The position numbers and the translations under genes are program-made. From a virus, in the IMG/VR virus record IMGVR_UViG_3300033146_000946, positions 1-64,000 of that record: a DNA stretch of 64,000 nt; one strand, 5' to 3'. Below the pieces are notes generated by a model. That model was not told the origin of the DNA. It saw only the letters and a program-made list of their open reading frames with translations, and searched no databases. Numbering within the stretch: the first letter of the stretch is position 1; every line of letters starts with the position of its first letter. Of this stretch, positions 23,617 to 32,300 are shown in pieces.

Positions 23617-24561
23617 ATGATATTAGATAAAACATTTTATAAAAATATAGGATTAAATCCTGGAGTAGCTTCTGATTTATCTTTTGTTATACTTGATACT
23701 TCTACTAATCAAATAATACATGATAATAGTATTAAACATAGTACAAGTGTTGGTAGTGCTCAAAGTATATTAGAAATGCATATGCTAATGACTCGATCAT
23801 TAGCATTAATTAATCCTAATTTAATATTTTCACCTGATTTTCCTGATTATCTATTATCTGAAGATGATCCAAAATATATGGAAACATTACCAACTTTAAA
23901 AATGGAACAATATAAACATATGCCACATTTTCGTTGGGATTTATATCAAAGAAATTTTGATGTATATGATACTACTACATTAGTACCTGCACCACATATA
24001 ACATGGGGTATAGTTAGACAAGAACCAGGTACTGTTTCTGGTTCACCTTTTCGTGGTACACAAGAAATTAAGCCAAGAGAACGTGAATTAATTATTATGT
24101 TTGATAAAGATTATAAAAATATTTTAAAATCAAATAGTGATAATAATTTTATAGAAACTAATGATAAATTATTTAAATATATAAAAGTAACTGGACAATT
24201 TATGGATAACTTAGTTCAATATAATATTTGGGCTCAAAGTAATTGGGAAGTTGAAGAATTAACTGATTGGTTTCAACGAAGATATATGCTACCATATACT
24301 GGTATGTTTCGTGAAGCTGGTATTAATAACTTATATTTCGATAGACGAGTTAGAGATGATACATTGATGGCAATGAAAAATAAATATCATCTCAGATCTA
24401 TACTATACTATATAAGAACTGAACATATCTATAATGATACTATAATGCCGATTAAAAGAATTGATGTTGATTTAGATGTAATTGCATCTGCATCAGAATA
24501 TACTATGAACCAAAAATTAGGTGATTATTATGATAACATTCTTAAACGTTGGCATTCTTAA
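23617..24561 (+). CDS. probable neck/tail-terminator protein
   Basis: The product has 314 residues, starting at ATG 23617 after an AGGAT-type site. It is a globular, aromatic-rich sequence (HMPHFRWDLYQRNFDVYD, TWGIVRQEPGTVSGSPFRG, RYMLPYTGMFREAGINNLYF) without low complexity. It directly precedes the sheath gene, the common position of tail-completion or sheath-terminator proteins (T4 gp3/gp15-like role). No diagnostic motif is recognised. The coding sequence for RSILYYI near its end contains an exact ACTATACTA element 181 bases before the sheath start. Confidence 0.6.
   Translation: MILDKTFYKNIGLNPGVASDLSFVILDTSTNQIIHDNSIKHSTSVGSAQSILEMHMLMTRSLALINPNLIFSPDFPDYLLSEDDPKYMETLPTLKMEQYKHMPHFRWDLYQRNFDVYDTTTLVPAPHITWGIVRQEPGTVSGSPFRGTQEIKPRERELIIMFDKDYKNILKSNSDNNFIETNDKLFKYIKVTGQFMDNLVQYNIWAQSNWEVEELTDWFQRRYMLPYTGMFREAGINNLYFDRRVRDDTLMAMKNKYHLRSILYYIRTEHIYNDTIMPIKRIDVDLDVIASASEYTMNQKLGDYYDNILKRWHS
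24402..24410 (+). promoter_or_regulatory. ACTATACTA copy upstream of the sheath gene
   Basis: CTATACTATACTATATAAGAA lies in the last sixth of the preceding gene, 181 bases before the sheath ATG. The wider sequence matches the intergenic copies at 5665 and 20348 over TATACTATACTATAT, which makes it a good candidate for an internal sheath promoter. Confidence 0.45.
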
Positions 24562-24582
24562 AATAAAAATAGGAGAAAAATA

Positions 24583-27459
24583 ATGGCTAGAGAATATGCG
24601 ATTCCAAGCTCTTCTACGATCTTACAAGATTACGGATTAACTGTTAAAACTCCACCAACAGCTCGTAATAGAAGAGTCGTGATAATAGGAACAGCCGAAG
24701 ATGGTCCACTATATGAACCAATAGCTATCGATCAACCTCAAGATTCAGAATTAGTCTGGGGTAGACAGCTAATGGGTGATTTAGTACGTGGAATTTTCGA
24801 ATGTTGGAATTCTCAAAATTCCAATCAAAATGTCGTTGGTGTAAGAATTGGTAAAGCTGAAACATCAATTTTAGAAATTCCTGAAATACATTCAGATGGC
24901 GTTGATGAAGAAGATAGTGATGAAAATATCGTATCGTTACGATTGAAAGGTAGAAATCCTGGTCCTATTTATGATCAGATTACAATTCAATATGATTCAA
25001 GTATGAATCATGCTGGTGATATTTCTATCTATAATCCTAAAACTGGAGCGTACTCTTACTTTTCAGTTGATAGAACTAATCCTTATAATACATCTGTTGA
25101 TGTACATAATATTTCTGAATTAGTTACTGCTATTAATAATGATAGAAATTTGGCATATACAGTCGTTGCTGAATATGACGAATTAGTAACTGATTATGAA
25201 TTAGTAATTAGTGGATTAACACCTGGTGTTATTCAATCTGCTGATTCTGTTAGATTAAATCTATCTCAGATTCTAGCTGAATCTGGAGTAATAGCATCAG
25301 GTAATGATGCCTTTCTTGTTACTGATCCTGATCTACCTTATGATATTAATGGAATAGATTATGCTAAAAATTTAACAGTTGCAAATAATCTAATTAATTT
25401 AGAATCGGTAACTGGTATTGGTATTTCTGAATGGACTAAACAAGAATTTAAAGGTATTGTTACTAAACTAGAACATACTCCATTAGATGGTAAAAATAAT
25501 TCTAGATGGGATTCTATTCAAGCATTAAAAGACTATGATGGAGATTCTAAATATATTACAAGTCCTGGTCCTTCTGGACAAGTAATTTCAGAATATTTGT
25601 ATAATGTAGAATTTGCATTAATTAATGAAATTCCTACTGATTTTAAAGGTCTAGATGAACAAAATGTTTTTACATTTGATATTGATATTCCTTTAGATGA
25701 TACTGAAAATCCAGGTATGGTACTTAATGATAGTGTAGCATTTAAATATATATCTATTAATCATCCTGAGTATAATGATTATCAAGGTACTGGTGATTAT
25801 GAAGATGCTAGATGTATTGGTGTTGAAACTAAAAAAGTAGATGGTAAAGATGAAAGACCTTATGGTGCAGTTCGTGTATTTGTTTCTAATAAAATAGATA
25901 ATACTGCTCAATGGACAGAAGTTCCATATCATTCTCAATCTGGTGTATATATTTCTGAATTTATAGAAGATAATAATGAAGGTAATAAACTTCAATTTGC
26001 TATCGGACCTGCTGCGTCTGGTTGTTATGATATTAATAATTCACATATAACATTTGATACTGGTATACCTGATACTGATCCTATTAAATGGTCTAATTTA
26101 ACTCAGTTAATTGATAAAGACGGTTTTATTCAAGATGGTGTATATATTCGAGTAACTGGTAATACTGTTAAAGGCTTTTTAACAGAAGTAGATACTTTAT
26201 CTCAACTTGAAGCATCTATGCAAACTGCTAGAAAACCAACATATTACTTCTTGCGTGGTGATGAACTTGTATTAAATGCTGCACCTAATTTTCCAATGAT
26301 TATTAATTATGGAATAAAAATTAATTATGAAATAGGAACTACTGTTGCTATTACTGATTATTTTAATGGTGAACTTACATTCTTAGATAGAGAAAATCTT
26401 CCAGGTCCTGGAGGTGGTAGAATTGAAGATGATAAAATAACACATATCAGATTAAATTATAAATATATGCCTAATTTTCCAGCAATAACATCTAAAGCTA
26501 AATCTTTACATGGTGGTAAAACTGGAGCTAAACTTTCTGTTAAAGAAAGAGAAGAAGAACTAATTAAAGCATATGATTATCTTCGTAATTTTGAAGCTGA
26601 TATCTGGGTTCCTATGGGTGCTTATATTGATGCTATTAAAGAAGATTATAATGAAAATACTGGTTTATTAGAAAAACAGATGAATTCATTTTCTGCTGGT
26701 ATTGAAGATTTCTTAGTTGAACAATCTATTAATCAATATCAACCTCATGCTATACTTGGTGTTACACAAGTAGAAGGTGAAACATTAGGTGATAAAGATG
26801 AATGGGTTAAAAATTTAACTGAATATGATATTGATGATCCACTTCGTGGTGCTAATTCAATGGCTGCTATACAAAGTAAATATATTTCAGTTGCTGCTTT
26901 CGAACCTATCTTTATGAATACAGGTAGAGGTGCTCCTTATGCTGCTAATGGTCAAGCTGCTTATGCTGGACTTATTGCATCATTACCTTATGACATATCT
27001 CCAACTAATAAACCTATTACTGGTATAACTGCTACTAGATTTAATCTAGCTATTCCTCAATTAGAAGCTCTAAATAATTTTAGATATGTTACTATGAAGA
27101 ATACTAATACTAGAAATCCTGTAATAGTTAATGATATTACTGCAGCTCCTTATGGATCCGATTATGTAAATTGGTCTATATTTAGTATTACTAAAGAAGC
27201 TGCTGATAGAATTAAACGCGTAGCAGATAGTTATATCGGAAGACCAAATAGTATGGAAGTTCGTAATGCATTAGATCAAGATATTTCTAATGTGTTGAAA
27301 AATATGAGTGGTATTCAAGCATTTAATTTCAACTTGTCAAGTACAATTGACCAACAGATTTTAGGTGTTATTGAAATTGATTTAGTTATAGTTCCAGTCT
27401 TCACTATTAAGAAGATTAGAACAACTATTAAACTTAGAAAGAACGTTGCTCTAGGTTAA
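24583..27459 (+). CDS. contractile tail sheath protein
   Basis: Forms the contracting outer tube of the tail. The product has 958 residues, starting at ATG 24583 after AGGAGA. N-terminus REYAIPSSSTILQDYGLTVK with RRVVIIGTAEDGPLYEPIAI is the usual sheath start that places the protein in the tail. The conserved C-terminal sheath domain is readable from about residue 700: INQYQPHAILGVTQVEGET, FMNTGRGAPYAANGQAAYAG, then ITGITATRFNLAIPQLEALN, VIVNDITAAPYGSDYVNWSI and the closing IEIDLVIVPVFTIKKIRTTI. It is much longer than T4 gp18 (659), so the middle probably holds extra surface domains. A hairpin follows the gene, and tube genes come next. Confidence 0.93.
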   Translation: MAREYAIPSSSTILQDYGLTVKTPPTARNRRVVIIGTAEDGPLYEPIAIDQPQDSELVWGRQLMGDLVRGIFECWNSQNSNQNVVGVRIGKAETSILEIPEIHSDGVDEEDSDENIVSLRLKGRNPGPIYDQITIQYDSSMNHAGDISIYNPKTGAYSYFSVDRTNPYNTSVDVHNISELVTAINNDRNLAYTVVAEYDELVTDYELVISGLTPGVIQSADSVRLNLSQILAESGVIASGNDAFLVTDPDLPYDINGIDYAKNLTVANNLINLESVTGIGISEWTKQEFKGIVTKLEHTPLDGKNNSRWDSIQALKDYDGDSKYITSPGPSGQVISEYLYNVEFALINEIPTDFKGLDEQNVFTFDIDIPLDDTENPGMVLNDSVAFKYISINHPEYNDYQGTGDYEDARCIGVETKKVDGKDERPYGAVRVFVSNKIDNTAQWTEVPYHSQSGVYISEFIEDNNEGNKLQFAIGPAASGCYDINNSHITFDTGIPDTDPIKWSNLTQLIDKDGFIQDGVYIRVTGNTVKGFLTEVDTLSQLEASMQTARKPTYYFLRGDELVLNAAPNFPMIINYGIKINYEIGTTVAITDYFNGELTFLDRENLPGPGGGRIEDDKITHIRLNYKYMPNFPAITSKAKSLHGGKTGAKLSVKEREEELIKAYDYLRNFEADIWVPMGAYIDAIKEDYNENTGLLEKQMNSFSAGIEDFLVEQSINQYQPHAILGVTQVEGETLGDKDEWVKNLTEYDIDDPLRGANSMAAIQSKYISVAAFEPIFMNTGRGAPYAANGQAAYAGLIASLPYDISPTNKPITGITATRFNLAIPQLEALNNFRYVTMKNTNTRNPVIVNDITAAPYGSDYVNWSIFSITKEAADRIKRVADSYIGRPNSMEVRNALDQDISNVLKNMSGIQAFNFNLSSTIDQQILGVIEIDLVIVPVFTIKKIRTTIKLRKNVALG

Positions 27460-27469
27460 AATAAATAAT

Positions 27470-27496
27470 TTATCAGGATCTTTATGATCCTGATAA
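27470..27496 (+). other. hairpin between sheath and tube genes
   Basis: TTATCAGGATC (27470-27480) and GATCCTGATAA (27486-27496) form a perfect 11-bp stem with the loop TTTAT. Only CTT follows, so termination would be weak. It may be a partial terminator, an RNase-resistant 3' end or a processing site that lets sheath and tube mRNA levels differ. Confidence 0.7.
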
Positions 27497-27519
27497 TCTT
27501 AAACGTGAGGTGAGTTATT

Positions 27520-28197
27520 ATGAGTAATTTTTCAAATACTTTAACACAAACCTATAATGCGCATGCTGGTACTGATATAATAGCCACACTTAACGGGGTT
27601 GTTCTAGGTAATCTTAATGGTATATCTTTCTCAACTACTCGTGAAAAAGCACCAGTTTATACATTAGGTAATGTTGATGCTGTAGCTTTTGGACGTGGTA
27701 AACGTGGTCATGCTGGATCTATGATTTTTACTAATTTTGATAGACACGCATTATTTGATATACAAAAAGAATTAGAAGGTACTGATCATGAATTAATGTA
27801 TTATAGAAAAGGTACAGATATTCCTGCTGGTGGTAGATCCGTTTTATTAGGTAATGATAATCAGATCGAAGAACTAACAGAAATTGGACGTTCTTGGAAA
27901 GTTCCAGCTAACTATTCTGACCAGATTCCACCTTTTACTATTACATTGACTGGTCAAAATGAATATGGTAGTATTTCAGTAATGGCTTTACTTGGTGTAG
28001 AGTTCATTAATGAAGGTTCAGGTATTTCTATCGATGATATTGTTACTGAAACACAAATGACTTTTGTGGCTCGTGCAATTCAAACATGGAGACCTCTATT
28101 AAAAGGTGATCTTCGAGCTTTTGATCCAAAAGTTATTGGACCTGAAAGTCCATTAGCTGCAGTTAGATCTGCTTGGGCTGCTCAAGATGCTAGATAA
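27520..28197 (+). CDS. tail tube protein 1
   Basis: Probable main inner-tube subunit. The product has 225 residues; ATG 27520 follows a GAGGTGAG site. The tube-fold core is GTDIIATLNGVVLGNLNGIS, FSTTREKAPVYTLGNVDAVA, FGRGKRGHAGSMIFTNFDRH, then IPPFTITLTGQNEYGSISVM, LLGVEFINEGSGISIDDIVT and TQMTFVARAI. The same blocks recur in the next two proteins, so this is the first of three paralogues. It is the smallest and lacks extensions, as expected for the repeating tube subunit, and its codons resemble those of the capsid gene. A hairpin terminator follows. Confidence 0.87.
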   Translation: MSNFSNTLTQTYNAHAGTDIIATLNGVVLGNLNGISFSTTREKAPVYTLGNVDAVAFGRGKRGHAGSMIFTNFDRHALFDIQKELEGTDHELMYYRKGTDIPAGGRSVLLGNDNQIEELTEIGRSWKVPANYSDQIPPFTITLTGQNEYGSISVMALLGVEFINEGSGISIDDIVTETQMTFVARAIQTWRPLLKGDLRAFDPKVIGPESPLAAVRSAWAAQDAR

Positions 28198-28217
28198 TTA
28201 TAATATGGTTTGTTATT

Positions 28218-28250
28218 GGTATGAGAGCGAATGCTCTCATACCATATTTA
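28218..28250 (+). terminator. hairpin terminator after tube protein 1
   Basis: GGTATGAGAGC (28218-28228) and GCTCTCATACC (28233-28243) form a perfect 11-bp stem with the loop GAAT, followed by ATATTTAAAA. The T-tract is weak, so termination may be partial, giving more tube 1 than tube 2. Confidence 0.75.
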
Positions 28251-28268
28251 AAATATAGGTTATAAAAT

Positions 28269-29294
28269 ATGGCTTACAATGATTATTTGAAAAAAAATAC
28301 TAAACAGGCATTAAAAAATATTACTGAAGGTATTGAACGAGAAGGTGTAAGTTATCTTACTGGTTCTGTTAAAGATACCTCTTGGGATAAAAATGAACCT
28401 GATATTAATTTAGCATATAGTTCAGCTGAATCTTCTTATAGTGGTACTGATATTACTGCTGTTATTATTTATAATGAATGGATGGTTATATTAGGAAATG
28501 TAGAAACTATATCTTATTCATTACATCGTGATAAAATGCCAGTTAGAACATTAGGTCGAACATATGCAAAAGATTATGTTAGAGGTCAAAGAACGATTGC
28601 TGGTAGTTTGATTTTTGTTCAATTTGATGAAGCCCCACTTTATAAGTTATATGAATTTTTTAATAAGAAATTAGAAAATCAACATAGATTTAGTTCACCA
28701 GTTGCTGATGAAATTCCACCTTTCGATTTAATGTTAGTATTTAATAATGAATATGGTTACGGTTCAGTTATTAAAATGTATGGTGTTGAAATAGTTGATG
28801 AAGGTGGAACCTTTTCTATTAATGATATATACTCAGAAAATGTAATGCAATTTATTGCTAAAGATATAGATCCTATGGTATCTAATGGAAAAGATGATTC
28901 ATTTAAACGATTACTATTTGAAAAAATGACACAAGGTAAAGTTATTGATGAACATTATGCTTCACTGTTGGAATATAGAAAACGGATAGCTCGCGATTTA
29001 GCATTTTATGAAGGACAAATATCAAGTACGGCTAAGATTGCTAAAAAACGAGATCATAAAACAGATTGGAAACATGGACATAAAAGAAATGATAGAGCTA
29101 AAGAACATAATAATGATATTAAACAAGCTAAAAGTAAATATGAATTATTAACTAATAAAATAGAAAGTTTAATAGACGAATTAGCACGAATTGATAATGC
29201 TATTATGAAATATGAACAAACTAAAATGACTTGGGATATGAATGCTGCTGTAAGTGCAGATTATACTTCAAGTTCTGTATTTACAGATAAATAA
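28269..29294 (+). CDS. tail tube protein paralogue 2 with helical C-terminal extension
   Basis: The product has 341 residues. Residues about 55-210 repeat the tube fold of the preceding protein: GTDITAVIIYNEWMVILGNV, ISYSLHRDKMPVRTLGRTYA, VRGQRTIAGSLIFVQFDEAP, IPPFDLMLVFNNEYGYGSVI, YGVEIVDEGGTFSINDIYSE and VMQFIAKDI. A 130-residue helical, basic, coiled-coil-like extension follows (EYRKRIARDLAFYEGQISST onwards). Such extended tube paralogues often sit at the tube tip or baseplate junction (compare T4 gp54/gp48-type roles). No clear ribosome site is visible, which would agree with lower expression than tube 1. Confidence 0.8.
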   Translation: MAYNDYLKKNTKQALKNITEGIEREGVSYLTGSVKDTSWDKNEPDINLAYSSAESSYSGTDITAVIIYNEWMVILGNVETISYSLHRDKMPVRTLGRTYAKDYVRGQRTIAGSLIFVQFDEAPLYKLYEFFNKKLENQHRFSSPVADEIPPFDLMLVFNNEYGYGSVIKMYGVEIVDEGGTFSINDIYSENVMQFIAKDIDPMVSNGKDDSFKRLLFEKMTQGKVIDEHYASLLEYRKRIARDLAFYEGQISSTAKIAKKRDHKTDWKHGHKRNDRAKEHNNDIKQAKSKYELLTNKIESLIDELARIDNAIMKYEQTKMTWDMNAAVSADYTSSSVFTDK

Positions 29295-29306
29295 GGAATA
29301 TTAATA

Positions 29307-32300
29307 ATGAGTAAAACCAAAGATAATGTAACATATAGAGGTCGTAATGGAAAAACCAAAGTTGGATTAGATTCAGAAAGAGCTAAATTACATTATGATA
29401 TAAGACATCCTTATACTAATTCAGCTGTTGATAAATTAAAAAAAGAAATACATAATGCTCTTGATCATCAATTCTCTGTGCAAAGTCGTGGTCAATTAGC
29501 TTCTCCTCATAAATTCGATTCTAGATATAACTATGAAACTTATAAATATGATTACTATTCTGGTTCTCAAGCTAAAGTATTTTTAGGTGATATTTGGGTC
29601 GATGATATCGTTACTATTCAATATAATATTAGACAATCAAAAGAACCTATATATGGTTACGCTTCTCAAAATTATGATGCTGTTGCTGCTGGACAAATTA
29701 TCGGTCAAGGTAGTATGGTTATTGCTTTTAAAGAAGTAGGATATCTTAATGTAATTAAAGCTTATTTAGATGAACAAGCTGCAGGTGTTAAATTAGCTAT
29801 TGCTAATATTAAAAATAGATCAGCAGGTGGTGATAGTGATGTTTATTCTACTTCAGATTATTCGGCTCGTGTTACTGGATCTTTTAATCCTGGATTAATA
29901 AGACAAAGTGAAAATATAGAAACAGTATTGGATAAATTAAAAAATGCTGACTTAAAAGTTGAAACTTCAGATTCTTATGTTAAAGCAGAATATGGTGTTA
30001 AAGGTTCAACTGCTGATAAAGATATCGTTGCAGCTAAAAGAATAGTAACTTCTAATGATCAAAGAAAAAATTTAAATAATAATGTAGATTTTAATAGTGG
30101 ACATGGTAATAAAATAAAAGATTTTGAAGACGCTTCTGAAGTTCTTGAAGATGTTATATGGGGTGATAATAATGGTAAACCTTTTGGTTTAGATCAAAAA
30201 AAAGATGGATTATTAAGAGCTGATGAATTCGATTATGTAAAATCTAAAACAGGTGAGTTTAATGGTATTAAATCTGCTCGTGGTAATAATTATGAAGATG
30301 TAATGAATATATTAATTACTTTCGGAGATATGTCAGATAAACGTGCTGAACATACTCTATATCTTTTAAATGATATTCATTTTACTAGTCAAAATGTTAT
30401 TGTTAGTCCTACTGGTGAACCAATAGGAGAAGTATATGAATTCTTTTTTAGAGATATAAATAAAACAATTAATACTTCTTCTATTAATATAAATAAAATT
30501 AAATTTAATGTTGGAGTAGAAGAAGGTTTTTATTTAAGTCAATTAGAAGATGTTTATAATGCTATTAATAATAAACAATCAACTGTAACTATAAAACTTT
30601 TAACTTATTATGATGGTAAAAAATGGAATAAATTAGATGTATCATTTGATCCAATGTTAGAACCATTAGGCATGCCACCTCTAACTATTGATCCAAAACT
30701 CGGAAAAGATAAGTCATTAAATAATTATGTACAACAAGCAATATCTGATTATTTAAGTTTTTCTAGTGATATAGATAAGTCATTAAATTATGAAAAATTA
30801 TCTTTAACTGCTGAAATTTTAGGAATTAATGGTGTGGCTGAAGATGGTGCTATGGATGTAACTGGATTAGATTTAACTAAAACTAATGGTATTAATATGA
30901 TAGCTGAACGACAAGGTGAAATGGGTTTTAATTTTATAATAGTTTCTCCTGGTTCTAATCCTAGTTTAATCTTAGATATAATTAAACGTGAAGATTTCTT
31001 TACACCATCTGCTCCTGTATTAGAAAAATCGACTGAAGGAAAAGCTAAAACTAAACAATCTGAAGGAAAAGTTCATATTGGAAATATGGAAGGTGGATTA
31101 GGTGAAACAACTAGAACTGAACCAGATAAAGTGCAAATAACTAGAGATGATTCTAATCCAGGTACTGATGAAGAAGGTAAACCATTAACTGCAAAAGAAA
31201 TATTTGAAACTAATGGTGAAGATGCTACTTATTTAGATCAAAAACCAAATGAATTATTAGTTGCTTCTGTGATAGATGGTGATACATCAAATGTAATAGA
31301 AGATTTACATTATGATCCATTATTTAATTCATTCACATATACAACAGTTGATGATACTGGAGCTAAAAGTGTTAATTTTGTTGATGTTAATAAATTAGAT
31401 ATAGATACTATGGATACATTAATAACTAATGCTGTTGATGGTGACTTTGATCTTAGTGTTGCTGAATTAGAAGAAGTATTAACTCAATCTGAAGAAGAAT
31501 ATGAACAATTAAAAGAATATAATAAACAACATAAAAAAGTTAATGAGTTAATAGATGAAACTGATCCTGTTATAAAAGAAGAAGTATTTGATGATCCAAT
31601 ATTTGCAAATTCAACATACGAAGTAAAAGAAGCAGCTGCTGCTGCAGTTGAAGAGTATGAAACAGGTAATATTTCATATAGAGAATTACGACATAAATTA
31701 AATAAAATTGGTCGAGTTGATAGGTCCCAAGGTCGAGCAGATGATAAAATAGTACATGAATCATATAAAGATCTTAGATCTACTATAAGACATGCAGAAT
31801 TAACAAGACAACAAGAAAAAGATGCAATAGATGCTCTTAAATCTGTTACTAATACTAAATATCTTAATAAAGATGAAAAATTATCACAACATAAAGATTT
31901 ATATAAATTTGTAATGGATGATTCACAAGAAAATGAATATAATAAATCTATTGATGAAAATGTTAAAAAAACATATAAATATATTAAGAAAGTTATTAGA
32001 CATTCTGAATTAACCGATTTTCAAGAATCACAAATGAAAAACTTTTTGAATATTGTAGAAGATAGTACATTAATAACTAATATTCAAAAAGCAAATACTC
32101 TTGGTATACTTTATGATAAGATTATAAGTACTTCAAATAAAAATGAATATAACAATCAAATTAAAGAAAATTTATCTGATTCAAATGAGTATTTATATAA
32201 TCTTATAGAAAAATCTGATGTTCCTGATAATGAAAAACAAAATGTTATAGCTGCCATAAAATCTATAAATGATACATTATATTTATCTAATGAAGAGAAA

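Noticed and set aside
24402-24410. Treating every coding-region ACTATACTA as a proven promoter
   Set aside because: Some coding copies (11337, 14180, 17450, 57675) lack the extended match and could be chance, so they are given low confidence or only listed.
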